The notes under the pieces are model-generated. The model searched no databases. It had not been told where the DNA came from and saw nothing but the letters and a program-made list of their open reading frames with translations. The position numbers and the translations under genes are program-made. From assembly GCF_009765355.1 (NCBI RefSeq), contig NZ_VTHK01000074.1, positions 1-38,017 on the forward strand: 38,017 bases of DNA, written 5' to 3'. This DNA comes from Amycolatopsis anabasis (lineage in GTDB: Bacteria; Actinomycetota; Actinomycetes; Mycobacteriales; Pseudonocardiaceae). Every line of letters begins with the position of its first letter. The stretch's first letter is position 1. Shown here piece by piece: positions 15,188 to 23,314 of the stretch.

Positions 15188-16133
15188 CAACCACACCCCC
15201 AGTTCCCTGTCCGCGCTCGAAGCCGCGGCCGACAAGGTCAACCGGCCCAAGCAGCCGCACAAGCCCAAGCCCCGCAAGCCCAAGACCGCCGGCGTGGCCG
15301 ACCTCGCCCTCGCCACTCCCCCAGCCCCCGAAACCACCACCGGCGAGCATGAGCCCACCGTGGGCGCGCGGGTCGACACCGGCGGCGCTACCGGCGGCAG
15401 GGGTGCGCAAGCACACGAGGACGGGGGAAACGGTGCCATCGCCCCGACTCCCATCACTGCGGAGAAACCTCTGGCGAACGCCCGGCGGAACACCCCTGGA
15501 AACGGCGCTGAAACGTCCGCCACGCCACCCTCGGCGCCACGCGAAGGTGTTGACCCCAGCGAGCGCGAGAACGCGGCAGCGGGCGAACCAGGGACCGTCC
15601 ATGCGGACACTGAACTCACGGAGGACGCCTCGGTCTTGGCGGGCGCGGCGGAGTCCACTCGCGACACCGCGGCCGCGACGTCGGATCCCGCACCCGCCGA
15701 CGGACAGGACAACAGCGGCGCCGGCGAACCTGACACCAGCGGGGCCAGGACGGACGCTGCTGCATCAAAGGATTCGGCCGGTGCTGGTGGCCAGAAGGCG
15801 AGCGGCTCCGAGGTCGTGGCCGCGCAACCACTCACCGGCCGCGGGCTGGTTCCCCTGGAGATGCGCAACGCGCCGGAAACACCCACCATGCCCGACTCCA
15901 TCCGCAAAAGCATCCGCGAGGGCATCCTCACCGCCATCCGCGGTGTCAACGCGGCACACGAGACGCTGACCAAACGGCAGCGGGCGCTCGTGACCGCGCT
16001 CGTCGAGGCCCGCGAAATGCGATTCCCGCGCTCGGAAGTGGAACGGATCCGCGGAGAGGCAGTCAGCGTCGGGTTCACCGCCACCGAGTTGGACCACCTC
16101 CTCGAAGCCACCGGCTGGGACAAGCTCACCTGA
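15177..16133 (+). CDS. ParA partner protein with long disordered linker (318 aa)
   Basis: It overlaps the ParA gene by 11 bp and is probably its adaptor or centromere-binding partner. Residues 1-45 are basic and Pro/Lys-rich (NRPKQPHKPKPRKPKTA). About 46-225 is a long low-complexity Ala/Gly/Thr/Glu/Asp linker. Only about 225-318 looks folded: MPDSIRKSIREGILTAIRG, LTKRQRALVTALVEAREMRF and FTATELDHLLEATGWDKL, an all-helical C-terminus. No canonical ParB N-domain (GERR box) or ribbon-helix-helix is evident, so homology to ParB is not shown. A hairpin follows directly, suggesting that the transcription unit ends here. Confidence 0.65.
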   Translation: MQPDNHTPSSLSALEAAADKVNRPKQPHKPKPRKPKTAGVADLALATPPAPETTTGEHEPTVGARVDTGGATGGRGAQAHEDGGNGAIAPTPITAEKPLANARRNTPGNGAETSATPPSAPREGVDPSERENAAAGEPGTVHADTELTEDASVLAGAAESTRDTAAATSDPAPADGQDNSGAGEPDTSGARTDAAASKDSAGAGGQKASGSEVVAAQPLTGRGLVPLEMRNAPETPTMPDSIRKSIREGILTAIRGVNAAHETLTKRQRALVTALVEAREMRFPRSEVERIRGEAVSVGFTATELDHLLEATGWDKLT

Positions 16134-16142
16134 TGCTCGCCC

Positions 16143-16176
16143 GTCGCGCGGGCGCCCGCGTAGGCGCCCGCGCGAC
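16143..16176 (+). terminator. Strong GC hairpin after the partition genes
   Basis: A perfect 14-bp inverted repeat, GTCGCGCGGGCGCC (16143-16156) and GGCGCCCGCGCGAC (16163-16176), with a 6-nt loop, 9 bp after the stop codon of the ParA partner. There is no T-tract, as is common for actinobacterial terminators. Confidence 0.65.
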
Positions 16177-16232
16177 GTAGCGCGCGTGGCGTGCGCGCGC
16201 GATACACGCCCAACGCCCCACACGTCAACCCC

Positions 16233-17051
16233 ATGAGGCCAGCGAAGAGACCACCGCTCCCAGGCGCCGCCCAGGTGCACTCACTCCTGGATCGATGCCC
16301 CCACGCCACCGGAGCAGTGGAGGTGCGCACAGCGTGGCGCTCACTCGAATGTCCACACAGGAGCGAACTCGTGCTCGTACTCCGTACCGGCGGCCATGAC
16401 GGCTACATCCGGGCTGTCGTGGCCGCATTGCGCCGACGCGGGATCACCGTCGACGCGGTCACCGTCGGACTGGATTCCGCCAGCAGGATCCGCCGTGCGG
16501 CCATGACCGTCGCGCTCGCCGACCCGCTCACCCTCGCCTGGGCGGAAGCGGACTGGGTCCGGTTGCGCTGGGACGAGCGAGCAGGCTGGTACTGGCAAGT
16601 GCGCTACCCCGAAGACCCGCACCCGCGCGGCCCGGTCTACTTCGGACACACCCAGATACCCCGCCCGGGGCCGGTAGCCAACTGGGTGCTCATCAGCCTG
16701 GCCTACCCCGGAATCGGGACTGATGTCCAATCCTCGGGTTGGACCACACGTCCGAAAACCCGGGGGAGCGGGCCTGTTCAGGCGATAGCTGGTTCGCACG
16801 GGCCAGGGGAGGCTCTCACTGGCAACGTCATCCAACAGCCGACGGAGGTGGCAATCTCGTTTGAGCAGGGGGACACGGTGGGCGCGGCAGCTCCGGCCGC
16901 GCAAGCCGGACAACCGATAACCCGTGGATCTGCGCTAGTTGTACCCGATTCCGCGCGGCGCCTTCGGTTGACACGTAGCGGTCAACAGGCAGGAGGCACG
17001 CCGACGGCGCGGCCTCCAGGGCACAACCAGAGAGGGCGCGCAAGGCGGTGA
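16233..17051 (+). CDS. DUF6292-type protein
   Basis: The start is uncertain: ATG 16233 has no clear RBS, and GTG 16320 or 16372 are alternatives. The central region matches the DUF6292 pattern of actinomycete plasmid/ICE proteins: GYIRAVVAALRRRGITVDAV at the front of the domain, an ADWVRLRWDERAGWYWQVRY strand block, and GPVANWVLISLAYPGIGTD near the end. The role of DUF6292 is not established. About 100 C-terminal residues are low-complexity and may be non-native extension. It lies between the partition genes and lsr2, inside the span bracketed by the dyad repeats, supporting an element-borne function. Confidence 0.6.
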   Translation: MRPAKRPPLPGAAQVHSLLDRCPHATGAVEVRTAWRSLECPHRSELVLVLRTGGHDGYIRAVVAALRRRGITVDAVTVGLDSASRIRRAAMTVALADPLTLAWAEADWVRLRWDERAGWYWQVRYPEDPHPRGPVYFGHTQIPRPGPVANWVLISLAYPGIGTDVQSSGWTTRPKTRGSGPVQAIAGSHGPGEALTGNVIQQPTEVAISFEQGDTVGAAAPAAQAGQPITRGSALVVPDSARRLRLTRSGQQAGGTPTARPPGHNQRGRARR

Positions 17052-17115
17052 GGGAACTGGAGCAACCCTGTGGTTCCGGTTGGCTAGGCAGACCGCCGCG
17101 AAACGGGCTAGGGCG

Positions 17116-17138
17116 CGGGGTGCACGGTGTGCACCCCG
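17116..17138. repeat. Dyad iteron copy: CGGGGTGCA-N5-TGCACCCCG
   Basis: A complete 9-5-9 dyad (spacer CGGTG), the same arms as in the replication gene at 13811. It lies 65 bp past the DUF6292 stop in non-coding DNA, so here it is not constrained by a protein sequence. Confidence 0.7.
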
Positions 17139-17270
17139 CCCCTTCCAACATCGTTCGTGCGTGAGCATGCGCTGCATATCCCTGGGCAGCCGCGACCAGC
17201 ACCGCAAGCGCATGTAGACGCGGTGCCAACGGATCGCGCGCCTTGGATCGCGTTCAATCGCGAGCACCCA

Positions 17271-17293
17271 CGGGGTGCAGAGCATGCACCCCG
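17271..17293. repeat. Dyad iteron copy: CGGGGTGCA-N5-TGCACCCCG
   Basis: A second intergenic complete dyad (spacer GAGCA), 155 bp after the first. The interval 17052-17374 has no gene I can support; these two dyads are its main content. Confidence 0.7.
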
Positions 17294-17374
17294 CCCGCAC
17301 GCCCGCCGCTCCTAGTCATAGCAGCCCCAGCCTCAAGGGAGTCTTGTACTGTACGAGGCCCTTGTAACAACAAA

Positions 17375-17412
17375 TGCGCCCGCCAGGATCCCGTGATCAC
17401 CTGGCGGGCGCA
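17375..17412 (-). terminator. Intrinsic terminator of lsr2
   Basis: On the minus strand a perfect 13-bp stem, TGCGCCCGCCAGG with CCTGGCGGGCGCA and a 12-nt loop, is followed by TTTGTTGTT. It lies 43 bp after the lsr2 stop. Confidence 0.85.
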
Positions 17413-17455
17413 GTGAGAAATCCGAACGTCGAGAACGACGCTCTTGACCGGTGGG

Positions 17456-17815
17456 CTACTTCTTGCCGTTCTTGTGGTACGCCTCGACCACCTCAGCCGG
17501 GATCCGGCCGCGATCAGACACCCCGTACCCATTTTTCCGCGCCCAGGCCCGGATCGCCTGATTCTGCTCGCGATCCACCTTGGCCGTCGGCGCGGCCGCG
17601 GCTTTCGGCGTCACCGACGCGGAGGCACGGCGTTTGCGGCCGCCAGCGCGGCGAGCGTGCTCCACGAACTGCGCAAGCGAGTCACGAAGCTCCTCAGCGT
17701 TCTCCGCCGACAGATCGATCTGATAGCTCACACCGTCAAGCCCGAACTCAACAGTCTCGTCGGCTTCGCTTCCGTCGAGATCATCGACAAGACTGACCAG
17801 CACCTGCTGCGCCAT
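17456..17815 (-). CDS. lsr2: Lsr2 nucleoid-associated protein
   Basis: A 119-aa Lsr2 homologue, the actinobacterial H-NS analogue that coats AT-rich and foreign DNA. It starts at ATG 17815 with AAGGAG just upstream. The N-terminal oligomerisation domain reads MAQQVLVSLVDDLDGSEADE and VEFGLDGVSYQIDLSAENAE, then LRDSLAQFVEHAR. A basic Ala/Lys linker follows, and the C-terminal DNA-binding domain has IRAWARKNGYGVSDRGRIPA with the RGR AT-hook-like motif that enters the minor groove, then EVVEAYHKNG. It is full length. The gene is divergent from the 18.2-kb gene and has its own terminator. On a mobile element an extra lsr2 usually acts as a stealth protein silencing element genes. Confidence 0.95.
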   Translation of the reverse strand: MAQQVLVSLVDDLDGSEADETVEFGLDGVSYQIDLSAENAEELRDSLAQFVEHARRAGGRKRRASASVTPKAAAAPTAKVDREQNQAIRAWARKNGYGVSDRGRIPAEVVEAYHKNGKK

Positions 17816-18176
17816 GGTGATTCTCCTTAGCTTTGTTCCACAGTAGGCCGCCGCCGAACCTAGACACTTACCTGGTCCCAGCTCGACATCCAGGACAACA
17901 AATTATCACGACGACTATCCAGCCATGCACACAACTCAAATCCATTCCGGTCCACAGTTGCCAATCGTGCTTCTGATACAGCAAGATTGCAGACAGAGAG
18001 GGACGTCCACCGCGACCGGAAGCGGAACCCTCATCTGGCCACCGATGTAGACGGTCACCCCGCGGCTACGGACGTGTTCTGTCGGGAATCGCAACCAGAA
18101 CGACACCGGTTGCGCCAGTCGCCGGGAGATGACCGCCTGAAGTGACAGCGCGCCTACTTCCTCGGGAAGGGAGCAA
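17816..18176. other. Intergenic region upstream of lsr2
   Basis: About 360 bp with locally AT-rich DNA at 17895-17945 (ACAACAAATTATCACGACG), compatible with the lsr2 promoter and Lsr2 self-binding. No supportable gene; the reverse frame here lacks start signals. Confidence 0.35.
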
Positions 18177-18887
18177 GTGGTGAGCAACCGGACACGCACC
18201 TGCCACACCAGGATGACCACCCACCACATTCGTACCCAACTACACGAACTGTCCTTCCTCAAAGGCCTCTCCGGCTCGGAGCGCGCCGCCCTGCTGACCA
18301 CCATCCTCAACCTGTGCGACCAAGCCGCCGCCGGCGAACTCAGCGAAATCGCCACCCCGTGGGAAAACATCGCTGAACTGATCGGCACCAGAGACACCCA
18401 AGTCGCGGGCACCTACCTCCAAGCCACCCACGACGCCATCGCTCGCGCCCAGGTCCTCGCCCACCTTCCCGCGATCCGGGCACTCGTCATCCGACAACGA
18501 GAACTGCTCGTGGCACCCCAGGACGTCGCCGTCGCGGCCATCAGCGACATGGACGAAATCGTCCTGCCCCTACGCGCCATCGGCGCCCCTGCCGCACGCG
18601 CGGCCCACGCCTGGAGTCACATCCTCAGCAACCCCATCCTCGAACTCGCTTCAACCGACGACGGCACGCAATGGCTGGCCACCGTGTCCGGCACCCACAC
18701 CCAGTGCGCGATCGCCGTGACCGCAGAACTGGGTCACGCCACCCAGGCCATTCAGGCCGTCGCCGACCCGAACGACGCCAACCTGCTCGACACCGACGAC
18801 CTCCCCGCACTCGCCACAGCGCTAGACCACCGAGCAGGACTTGTCACGCCCCCGGGGTGTCCAGCCGACCGCGTCGGCAGCCGTTGA
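18177..18887 (+). CDS. Hypothetical helical protein (about 236 aa)
   Basis: I do not recognise it. GTG 18177 or GTG 18180 follows GGGAAGGGAG; an ATG at 18211 is also possible. The product is acidic and mostly helical: LHELSFLKGLSGSERAALLT, a TILNLCDQAAAGELSEIATP stretch and ARAQVLAHLPAIRALVIRQR. There are no membrane spans, signal peptide or zinc motif. Codon use is typical high-GC3. It stands divergent from lsr2 and is followed 42 bp later by a decayed gene. No function is proposed. Confidence 0.7.
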   Translation: MVSNRTRTCHTRMTTHHIRTQLHELSFLKGLSGSERAALLTTILNLCDQAAAGELSEIATPWENIAELIGTRDTQVAGTYLQATHDAIARAQVLAHLPAIRALVIRQRELLVAPQDVAVAAISDMDEIVLPLRAIGAPAARAAHAWSHILSNPILELASTDDGTQWLATVSGTHTQCAIAVTAELGHATQAIQAVADPNDANLLDTDDLPALATALDHRAGLVTPPGCPADRVGSR

Positions 18888-18929
18888 CGCGTTCCTTAGT
18901 AAGGCTTCAACACAGGCCAAGGAGGACTC

Positions 18930-19560
18930 GTGATCACCGCAGAGTCATTCCCAACACCTGACCTCGCGCAGCGCACGCTGGATTCGGCCGCGCTGGCAGC
19001 GGCTCGTGCGTTCGCCGCCGAGCAGACGACCGTGGCGGAGATGGTCCGGCGTCGGATCTGTGACCAGCTTGCTGATGTCCGTTCGGTTCGGGTGCGTACG
19101 GCGGTCCTGCAGTCGGCGTATGTGGACGTGACCCCACTGGCGGTGGTCGCTGGCCACGTGCGGCTGGGGACGCCCGGGAGATCGGCGGCCGCCCGCCGCC
19201 GACCGATTCCGGGTGCCCATTGACGTGGGCGGCCCGAACCTGGACCGCCTCGGGTATGTCGGCCGAGTCCGCGCTGGCGCGCGCTGGGATCCCGCCACCC
19301 GCACCTACCAAGGTGGCCAGTCCACACCCGCCCACGAGCCCTGCCCGGTGGGCAGACGATCATCGGCAACCGCCTCGTGCGCGGCGCCGCCGCTCGCCGC
19401 CTGGCCGCTGTCCTGGCCGAGCGGCTGGCCGCCAGCGGCCGGGACTCAGCCGTGGAAACCGGCCTCGATCCGATCTACGCCGTGACAGCTTCGGCCACGG
19501 CCCGGTGGCGATGCCACCGAGCCGCTCTGCACAGCCTGGCCGCCGCCCAGCCACTCAACG
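18930..19560 (+). pseudogene. Frameshifted hypothetical gene
   Basis: A row of three protein-like segments in different frames suggests one broken gene. Segment one starts at GTG 18930 after AAGGAGG: VITAESFPTPDLAQRTLDSA up to AYVDVTPLAVVAGHV (about 19160). Segment two, in another frame, reads RFRVPIDVGGPNLDRLGYVG and ARWDPATRTYQGGQSTPA (about 19200-19340). Segment three, in a third frame, reads GQTIIGNRLVRGAAARRLAA and SGRDSAVETGLDPIYAVTAS (about 19340-19500). Together they would make a protein of about 200 residues. I cannot name the family. Sequence error is an alternative to decay. Confidence 0.45.
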
Positions 19561-19564
19561 CGGG

Positions 19565-20259
19565 CTCCTCACCTGCTCCGGATAGAACATCCGCGTCGAA
19601 GGTCTTCTGGTTCCGGTCGAGCCATGCCCGCGAGGTCGCGCCTTCGGCGAACCGCTTGCGCGCCGTTGCCTCGATCGCGACATCCCGCAGTTCCTGGCCA
19701 GCCGAGTGGATATCGGTTAGGACGTCGACTCGGCGGGGCGGGTGGCCCGGGCAAGGTCGAGATCGCCTGCCGCAGCGGCGAGTTGTCCCAGTGCCAAGGT
19801 GCTCCCGCTGGTCGCGTTGGCCACATACCGGGCGATCTCGGCGACGAGCGTCATCGCGGGCGTCGCCGGGTTCGCGAAGCGTGCTCCCGCTGAACGGACC
19901 TTGGCCATCTCCCGCTCGGCGTCCGTGGCGATCTCCTCGGTGAACCTGGCGCACATCGTGATCAGGTACCGGTCCGCACTCTGTGGTGCGGCGGCCGCGG
20001 CGGTGAGCAGTTGAGCGGTTGGCAGCTTCCGCAAGCCGCGCTGACTGATCTCCTCCATCAGTCCCCGGACGCTGGTGGGCTCACCGTCGACGTTGGTGGA
20101 GAACTCGCCGCACGCGGCCACCATCGCGGCGAACCCTTCCAGCAACGCGTCGACCACCGGTCGGGGAAGCCCACCCGGCGAGGCCGCGCGGGTGCGCAGC
20201 GCTTCGACCAGCTCAGCGGACGCCGCACCGGGGGCAGATTCGGTCGTGGTCTCGGGCAT
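19565..20259 (-). pseudogene. Hypothetical gene with probable frameshift near 19730
   Basis: An ATG at 20259 opens a 180-codon frame with good codon use. It is helical and Ala-rich: LVEALRTRAASPGGLPRPVV, MEEISQRGLRKLPTAQLLTA, CARFTEEIATDAEREMAKVR and LGQLAAAAGDLDLARATRPA. It ends at a TAA at 19717. Directly beyond, in the adjacent frame, the text continues as plausible protein (VDVLTDIHSAGQELRDVAIE, ATARKRFAEGATSRAWLDRN) to about 19565. I therefore think the intact gene was longer and lost one base. The first 180 residues could still be made. The family is unknown; it converges with the broken gene on the other strand. Confidence 0.5.
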
Positions 20260-20402
20260 GGCTCATATTCTCCCATCATGTAAGAGGAACGGGAAATACT
20301 GTCATGGCGTTTACGCCGCAGGAAAACGGAAACCGAGGCGCGCCTGAGTCGTTGACTCCTGCTCCCCTGTTCACTCATGGAACATCAGCGAGTCGAAAAG
20401 GG

Positions 20403-20445
20403 GGCTAGCCACTAATTTAGAGAGATGAGTTCACGGTGGCTAGCC
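20403..20445. promoter_or_regulatory. Inverted repeat GGCTAGCCAC...GTGGCTAGCC
   Basis: Ten-bp arms at 20403-20412 and 20436-20445 face each other across a 23-bp AT-richer spacer that includes TAATTT. Each arm contains the palindrome GGCTAGCC. An AGGAAAGG ribosome-binding site follows at 20449-20456. The arrangement looks like a cooperative operator around a promoter. Confidence 0.55.
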
Positions 20446-20461
20446 ATCAGGAAAGGTTTCT

Positions 20462-20893
20462 GTGACTGTTGCGCATTTGCACCGGGGTCCGGTAGCTCAC
20501 CGTCCGACCACCACCCTACTTCGCGGCCCTGAGACGCCGAATCCGATGCGTTGCTCGCGCACCGGGACAAGCACCGGCCCCTCCTGCGAAGCTCCGGAGC
20601 TGACGGCAGCACCCGCAGCAGCTGCACAGGATCGACCCGCACCGCGTCCATCTGACGGTTCCGCCGGCGCCGTCCAGAACACGCAGAGGACCGCACCGGC
20701 AGGAGCTGTCGGTGTGCATGTCACCGCGCGGCGGGTCAACCGCCAGGTCATGAGCGTGATCGTCCGCGGGGACAACGGTGGTGTGTTACCGGACGGGGTG
20801 GCGCGTGCTGCGGTGCCGCCTTGGTTGGCGGGAGGATGCCGATCGTGGACGCGGTCGCTCGGCGCGAGGTCGGAGTCCAACGGATTCCGGTGA
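20462..20893 (+). CDS. Uncertain hypothetical protein (143 aa)
   Basis: GTG 20462 follows AGGAAAGG at suitable spacing and the GGCTAGCC operator region, which is the chief reason to list it. The translation is Pro/Ala/Thr/Arg-rich and low-complexity, third-codon GC is weaker than in neighbouring genes, and no motif is visible apart from a more ordered stretch VTARRVNRQVMSVIVRGDNG. It may be a decayed gene whose promoter survives. The following interval to 21078 holds nothing I can support. Confidence 0.3.
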   Translation: MTVAHLHRGPVAHRPTTTLLRGPETPNPMRCSRTGTSTGPSCEAPELTAAPAAAAQDRPAPRPSDGSAGAVQNTQRTAPAGAVGVHVTARRVNRQVMSVIVRGDNGGVLPDGVARAAVPPWLAGGCRSWTRSLGARSESNGFR

Positions 20894-21078
20894 CCGATGG
20901 GTTCTGCCGGCGGCGCGGACTTCCCGCGGTCAGCGGAGAGCTGCCCGCACGGCGACACCGAGTGCGGCTGCTGTGCACTTTCCTCCGCCCCTGACAACGG
21001 CCAAGCAAGAAGATCATGTCCGGTCACACCCCGCCACGACGGTGTTCGGCATGGCGTCGGCGTGGAATACTCCAGCAC

Positions 21079-21333
21079 GTGACTCCGGCGACACGGCGCA
21101 TGCTCGGCGACCTCGGCGACAAACCACTCGGCGAGATCACTACGGCGGACATCGACGCTCTGATGAAGCCCCACCAGCCCACTGCCGCAGACATCGACCG
21201 GTTCGTCGACCGTGTTGACCGAGCGACCGCGAAGCGGGCCGCAGCAGGCGATTCCATGGCCGTAGACGACCTTCTCGACATGCGACTCGCGCTGACCCAG
21301 GCCAAGAGACGACGCCGTACGACACCATCATGA
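21079..21333 (+). CDS. Hypothetical acidic/basic small protein (84 aa)
   Basis: GTG 21079 has AATACT 12 bp upstream, suggesting a leaderless promoter, and no RBS. The product is well-formed and helical: RRMLGDLGDKPLGEITTADI, TAADIDRFVDRVDRATAKRA and a basic end (LTQAKRRRRTTPS). The alternating acidic helices and basic tail resemble small DNA- or RNA-associated proteins, but no family is recognised. Its stop overlaps an ATG (ATGA at 21330) opening a decayed frame. Confidence 0.5.
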   Translation: MTPATRRMLGDLGDKPLGEITTADIDALMKPHQPTAADIDRFVDRVDRATAKRAAAGDSMAVDDLLDMRLALTQAKRRRRTTPS

Positions 21334-21599
21334 TCCATCCGCACCACGTCAGCGTCAGCGACCTCGTCAGCGAAGCGGCCGCGGCGTTCGGTCATCGTGG
21401 ACCCGTGTCACCCACGCGGTGCAACGCTCGGTCGACCTCACCCGAGGGACGAACTCTACGGCGACCTGGAACCGCCGGGTACCGATCACCGTCGACGAGG
21501 AGCTGCGCTGGCCCCACAGACGTGATCGATCTGCTCGTCCACGCCGCCGCCTGGCAGGTCCGCATCCACCCCCCGGAAGCCTCCCGCCCGATCCCTTAG
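21330..21599 (+). pseudogene. Possible decayed gene coupled to the 84-aa gene
   Basis: The ATG at 21330 is ATGA-coupled to the previous stop. Protein-like segments alternate between two frames: VSVSDLVSEAAAAFGHRGPV, then (frame 2) VQRSVDLTRGTNSTATWNRR followed by VPITVDEELRWPH, then (frame 1) DVIDLLVHAAAWQVRIHPPE. Two compensating frameshifts would rebuild about 90 residues. From 21600 to 21810 I see nothing. Confidence 0.3.
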
Positions 21600-21810
21600 C
21601 GTCCGCGTCACCGTTGGGTCTGAGCACGGTGCTCCCGGTTCGGCGAGAAACTCGTCGAACCACTGACCAGTCGTCTTCGTGACCGATCTTGCAGTTCGCC
21701 GGGGGCGCCGCGAAATTTCAGCATCACACGCGCGGCTCGTGGCCGGCACAGCGGAATCGACTACACCACTGGGGAACGCGAGAACCCGAACGTAGAACAG
21801 GGCGAGCAGG

Positions 21811-22215
21811 GTGCCCGACGCTGCTGATCCGCTGCCGTGGCAGCTCGCGGCGGCACGCCTGTCCTACCGGCTGGCATTCGGCCCGACCGATACGCGGGAG
21901 TTCCGGCCGGGTGAGTTGTTCGGGCCCGATACTCCGGACGCGCTCGGCGTGAGAGATCGGGTTCCCGGCGATTGGGGGAAGACCGACTGCCCGGACGAGA
22001 CCGACCCGGCCGTGTCCGAGCAGGACTGGATCGCGCACTTTCTGACGCTGGCGTTGAACGAGGCCGTCCACGAGGTGCTGGAGTGGTTCCAGGTCGACGG
22101 CGTGCGGTATCTGAATCCCCACGGTGGCCACGAGGCGGCGATCGTCAAGCACGTCGACAGGTTGGCCGAGCAGCTGGCGCTACTGGCCGAGACCGACGAA
22201 CAGAACCGACACTGA
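21811..22215 (+). CDS. Hypothetical protein (134 aa)
   Basis: Starts at GTG 21811 with a weak GCAGG upstream. The product has a clear globular, acidic composition: PLPWQLAAARLSYRLAFGPT, DPAVSEQDWIAHFLTLALNE, AVHEVLEWFQVDGVRYLNPH and HVDRLAEQLALLAETDEQN. The ALNEAVHEVLEWFQVDG segment looks like a conserved pocket or interface helix, and an aromatic/His-rich turn (YLNPHGGHEAA) follows. No known family is recognised. Codon use is normal, so it is likely real; the function is unknown. The 226 bp to the next gene include a small CCCCTT-ACCCC-AAGGGG hairpin (22359-22375). Confidence 0.6.
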   Translation: MPDAADPLPWQLAAARLSYRLAFGPTDTREFRPGELFGPDTPDALGVRDRVPGDWGKTDCPDETDPAVSEQDWIAHFLTLALNEAVHEVLEWFQVDGVRYLNPHGGHEAAIVKHVDRLAEQLALLAETDEQNRH

Positions 22216-22441
22216 CCTCGCTCCGACCGACGGCCGACCAGGACTCGATCAGCCGAACAAGCCGAGACCGGGCTGATCTACGAACGTCCCCCTTAACCGG
22301 ATCGAACGTACCCAAGTGGCACTTCACGCCCGGCGCTAACGAGAAAAAGGGCAGACCTCCCCTTACCCCAAGGGGTGTACCCGTTGTAGGGCCAGAAGCA
22401 ACCGGTCCGGCCCAAGCCCAGCACACCAGGAGGTCGACCAC

Positions 22442-22990
22442 ATGCTCGTCCACGATCCACACGCAACCGCCGTGCCTCCCATGACCCGCGGCGCCGCCCG
22501 TCACGTCACCAACCCGGCCGCGTGCGCGGCCGTCGCGGCCGCGTACCACCATCCGACGGCCGTGACGGCGATTCCACATGCGCCTCACCTCGAACAACGG
22601 TGCCGCAACGGTTGCGTCCTGATCGTGTTCCGGGACACCGCCGTGGTGGCCACGGTGCTCCTGACCACCCCCGAAACCACCACTCCAGCCCCTACGCACT
22701 CGACCGGACCGAACACACCGCCCCGGCCTCGCCGGCGGGGTCGCCGGGGCGGTCAAGGCAACCGGTGGCCTACCACGTGGGACGAACTCCGTGCCCGACT
22801 CGCTCAGCGGGGTTGCGCGGTGGAGCGTCGGAGGGACCGGTGGCGCGTCACCCTGCCGGACGGCAGCCACTACTTCCTGCCCTGCCGCACCTCGGACTGG
22901 CGGGCACTCGCCAACGCCGCAGCCACTCTCCGGACGCGAGGAGTCGACGTGCGCGCTGACATGGGAAATACGAAGAAGCGCGGCCGGTAG
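22442..22990 (+). CDS. Hypothetical protein with HicA-like C-terminus (182 aa)
   Basis: ATG 22442 follows CCAGGAGGTCGACCAC, a strong RBS. The N-terminal half is His/Ala/Thr-rich (residues 1-85, including two Cys in RCRNGC) and a basic Pro/Arg linker follows. The last ~65 residues read TTWDELRARLAQRGCAVERR, RDRWRVTLPDGSHYFLPCRT and LANAAATLRTRGVDVRADMG. That order (helix, short strand, KG-like turn, strand with PDG) recalls the small dsRNA-binding-like HicA toxin fold, but the catalytic His of HicA is not clearly placed, so this is a suggestion only. It is the last gene before the lasso cluster, 325 bp away, and probably not part of it. Confidence 0.55.
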   Translation: MLVHDPHATAVPPMTRGAARHVTNPAACAAVAAAYHHPTAVTAIPHAPHLEQRCRNGCVLIVFRDTAVVATVLLTTPETTTPAPTHSTGPNTPPRPRRRGRRGGQGNRWPTTWDELRARLAQRGCAVERRRDRWRVTLPDGSHYFLPCRTSDWRALANAAATLRTRGVDVRADMGNTKKRGR

Positions 22991-23314
22991 TCAACTCGGC
23001 CAGGCTGACCAGCTTGCGGACCGCCGCTCGCAGGCTGTTCGACAACCCGGCCGAATCCCGGCACCGCCAATACGAATAGGCGCAATGGTCCCGCTCGGTG
23101 ACGTCGTGCCCACGCCTTCCGAACGGACACCCGTCTGCGGAGGTGCCTGCGTTGGTGGGGTTGTGCGAGCGAACCGGCGAAATCGTCGGTCCAAGCCGGT
23201 ACGGTCACAGAGGATAAGTGCACCGGAACGCATTGTGCAGCCCCTGTCGTAGTGGCGGCGGGGCTGGGCGGGTTTCGGGGCCAAGGGGTTCGGCACCGGG
23301 GAGGGAGCTGTCCG
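22991..23314. other. Upstream region of the lasso cluster
   Basis: About 320 bp without a gene. It must hold the promoter of the precursor gene, but I found no pair of -35/-10 elements at proper spacing that I would defend. GGGAGGGAG at 23299-23307 is the precursor RBS. Confidence 0.4.
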
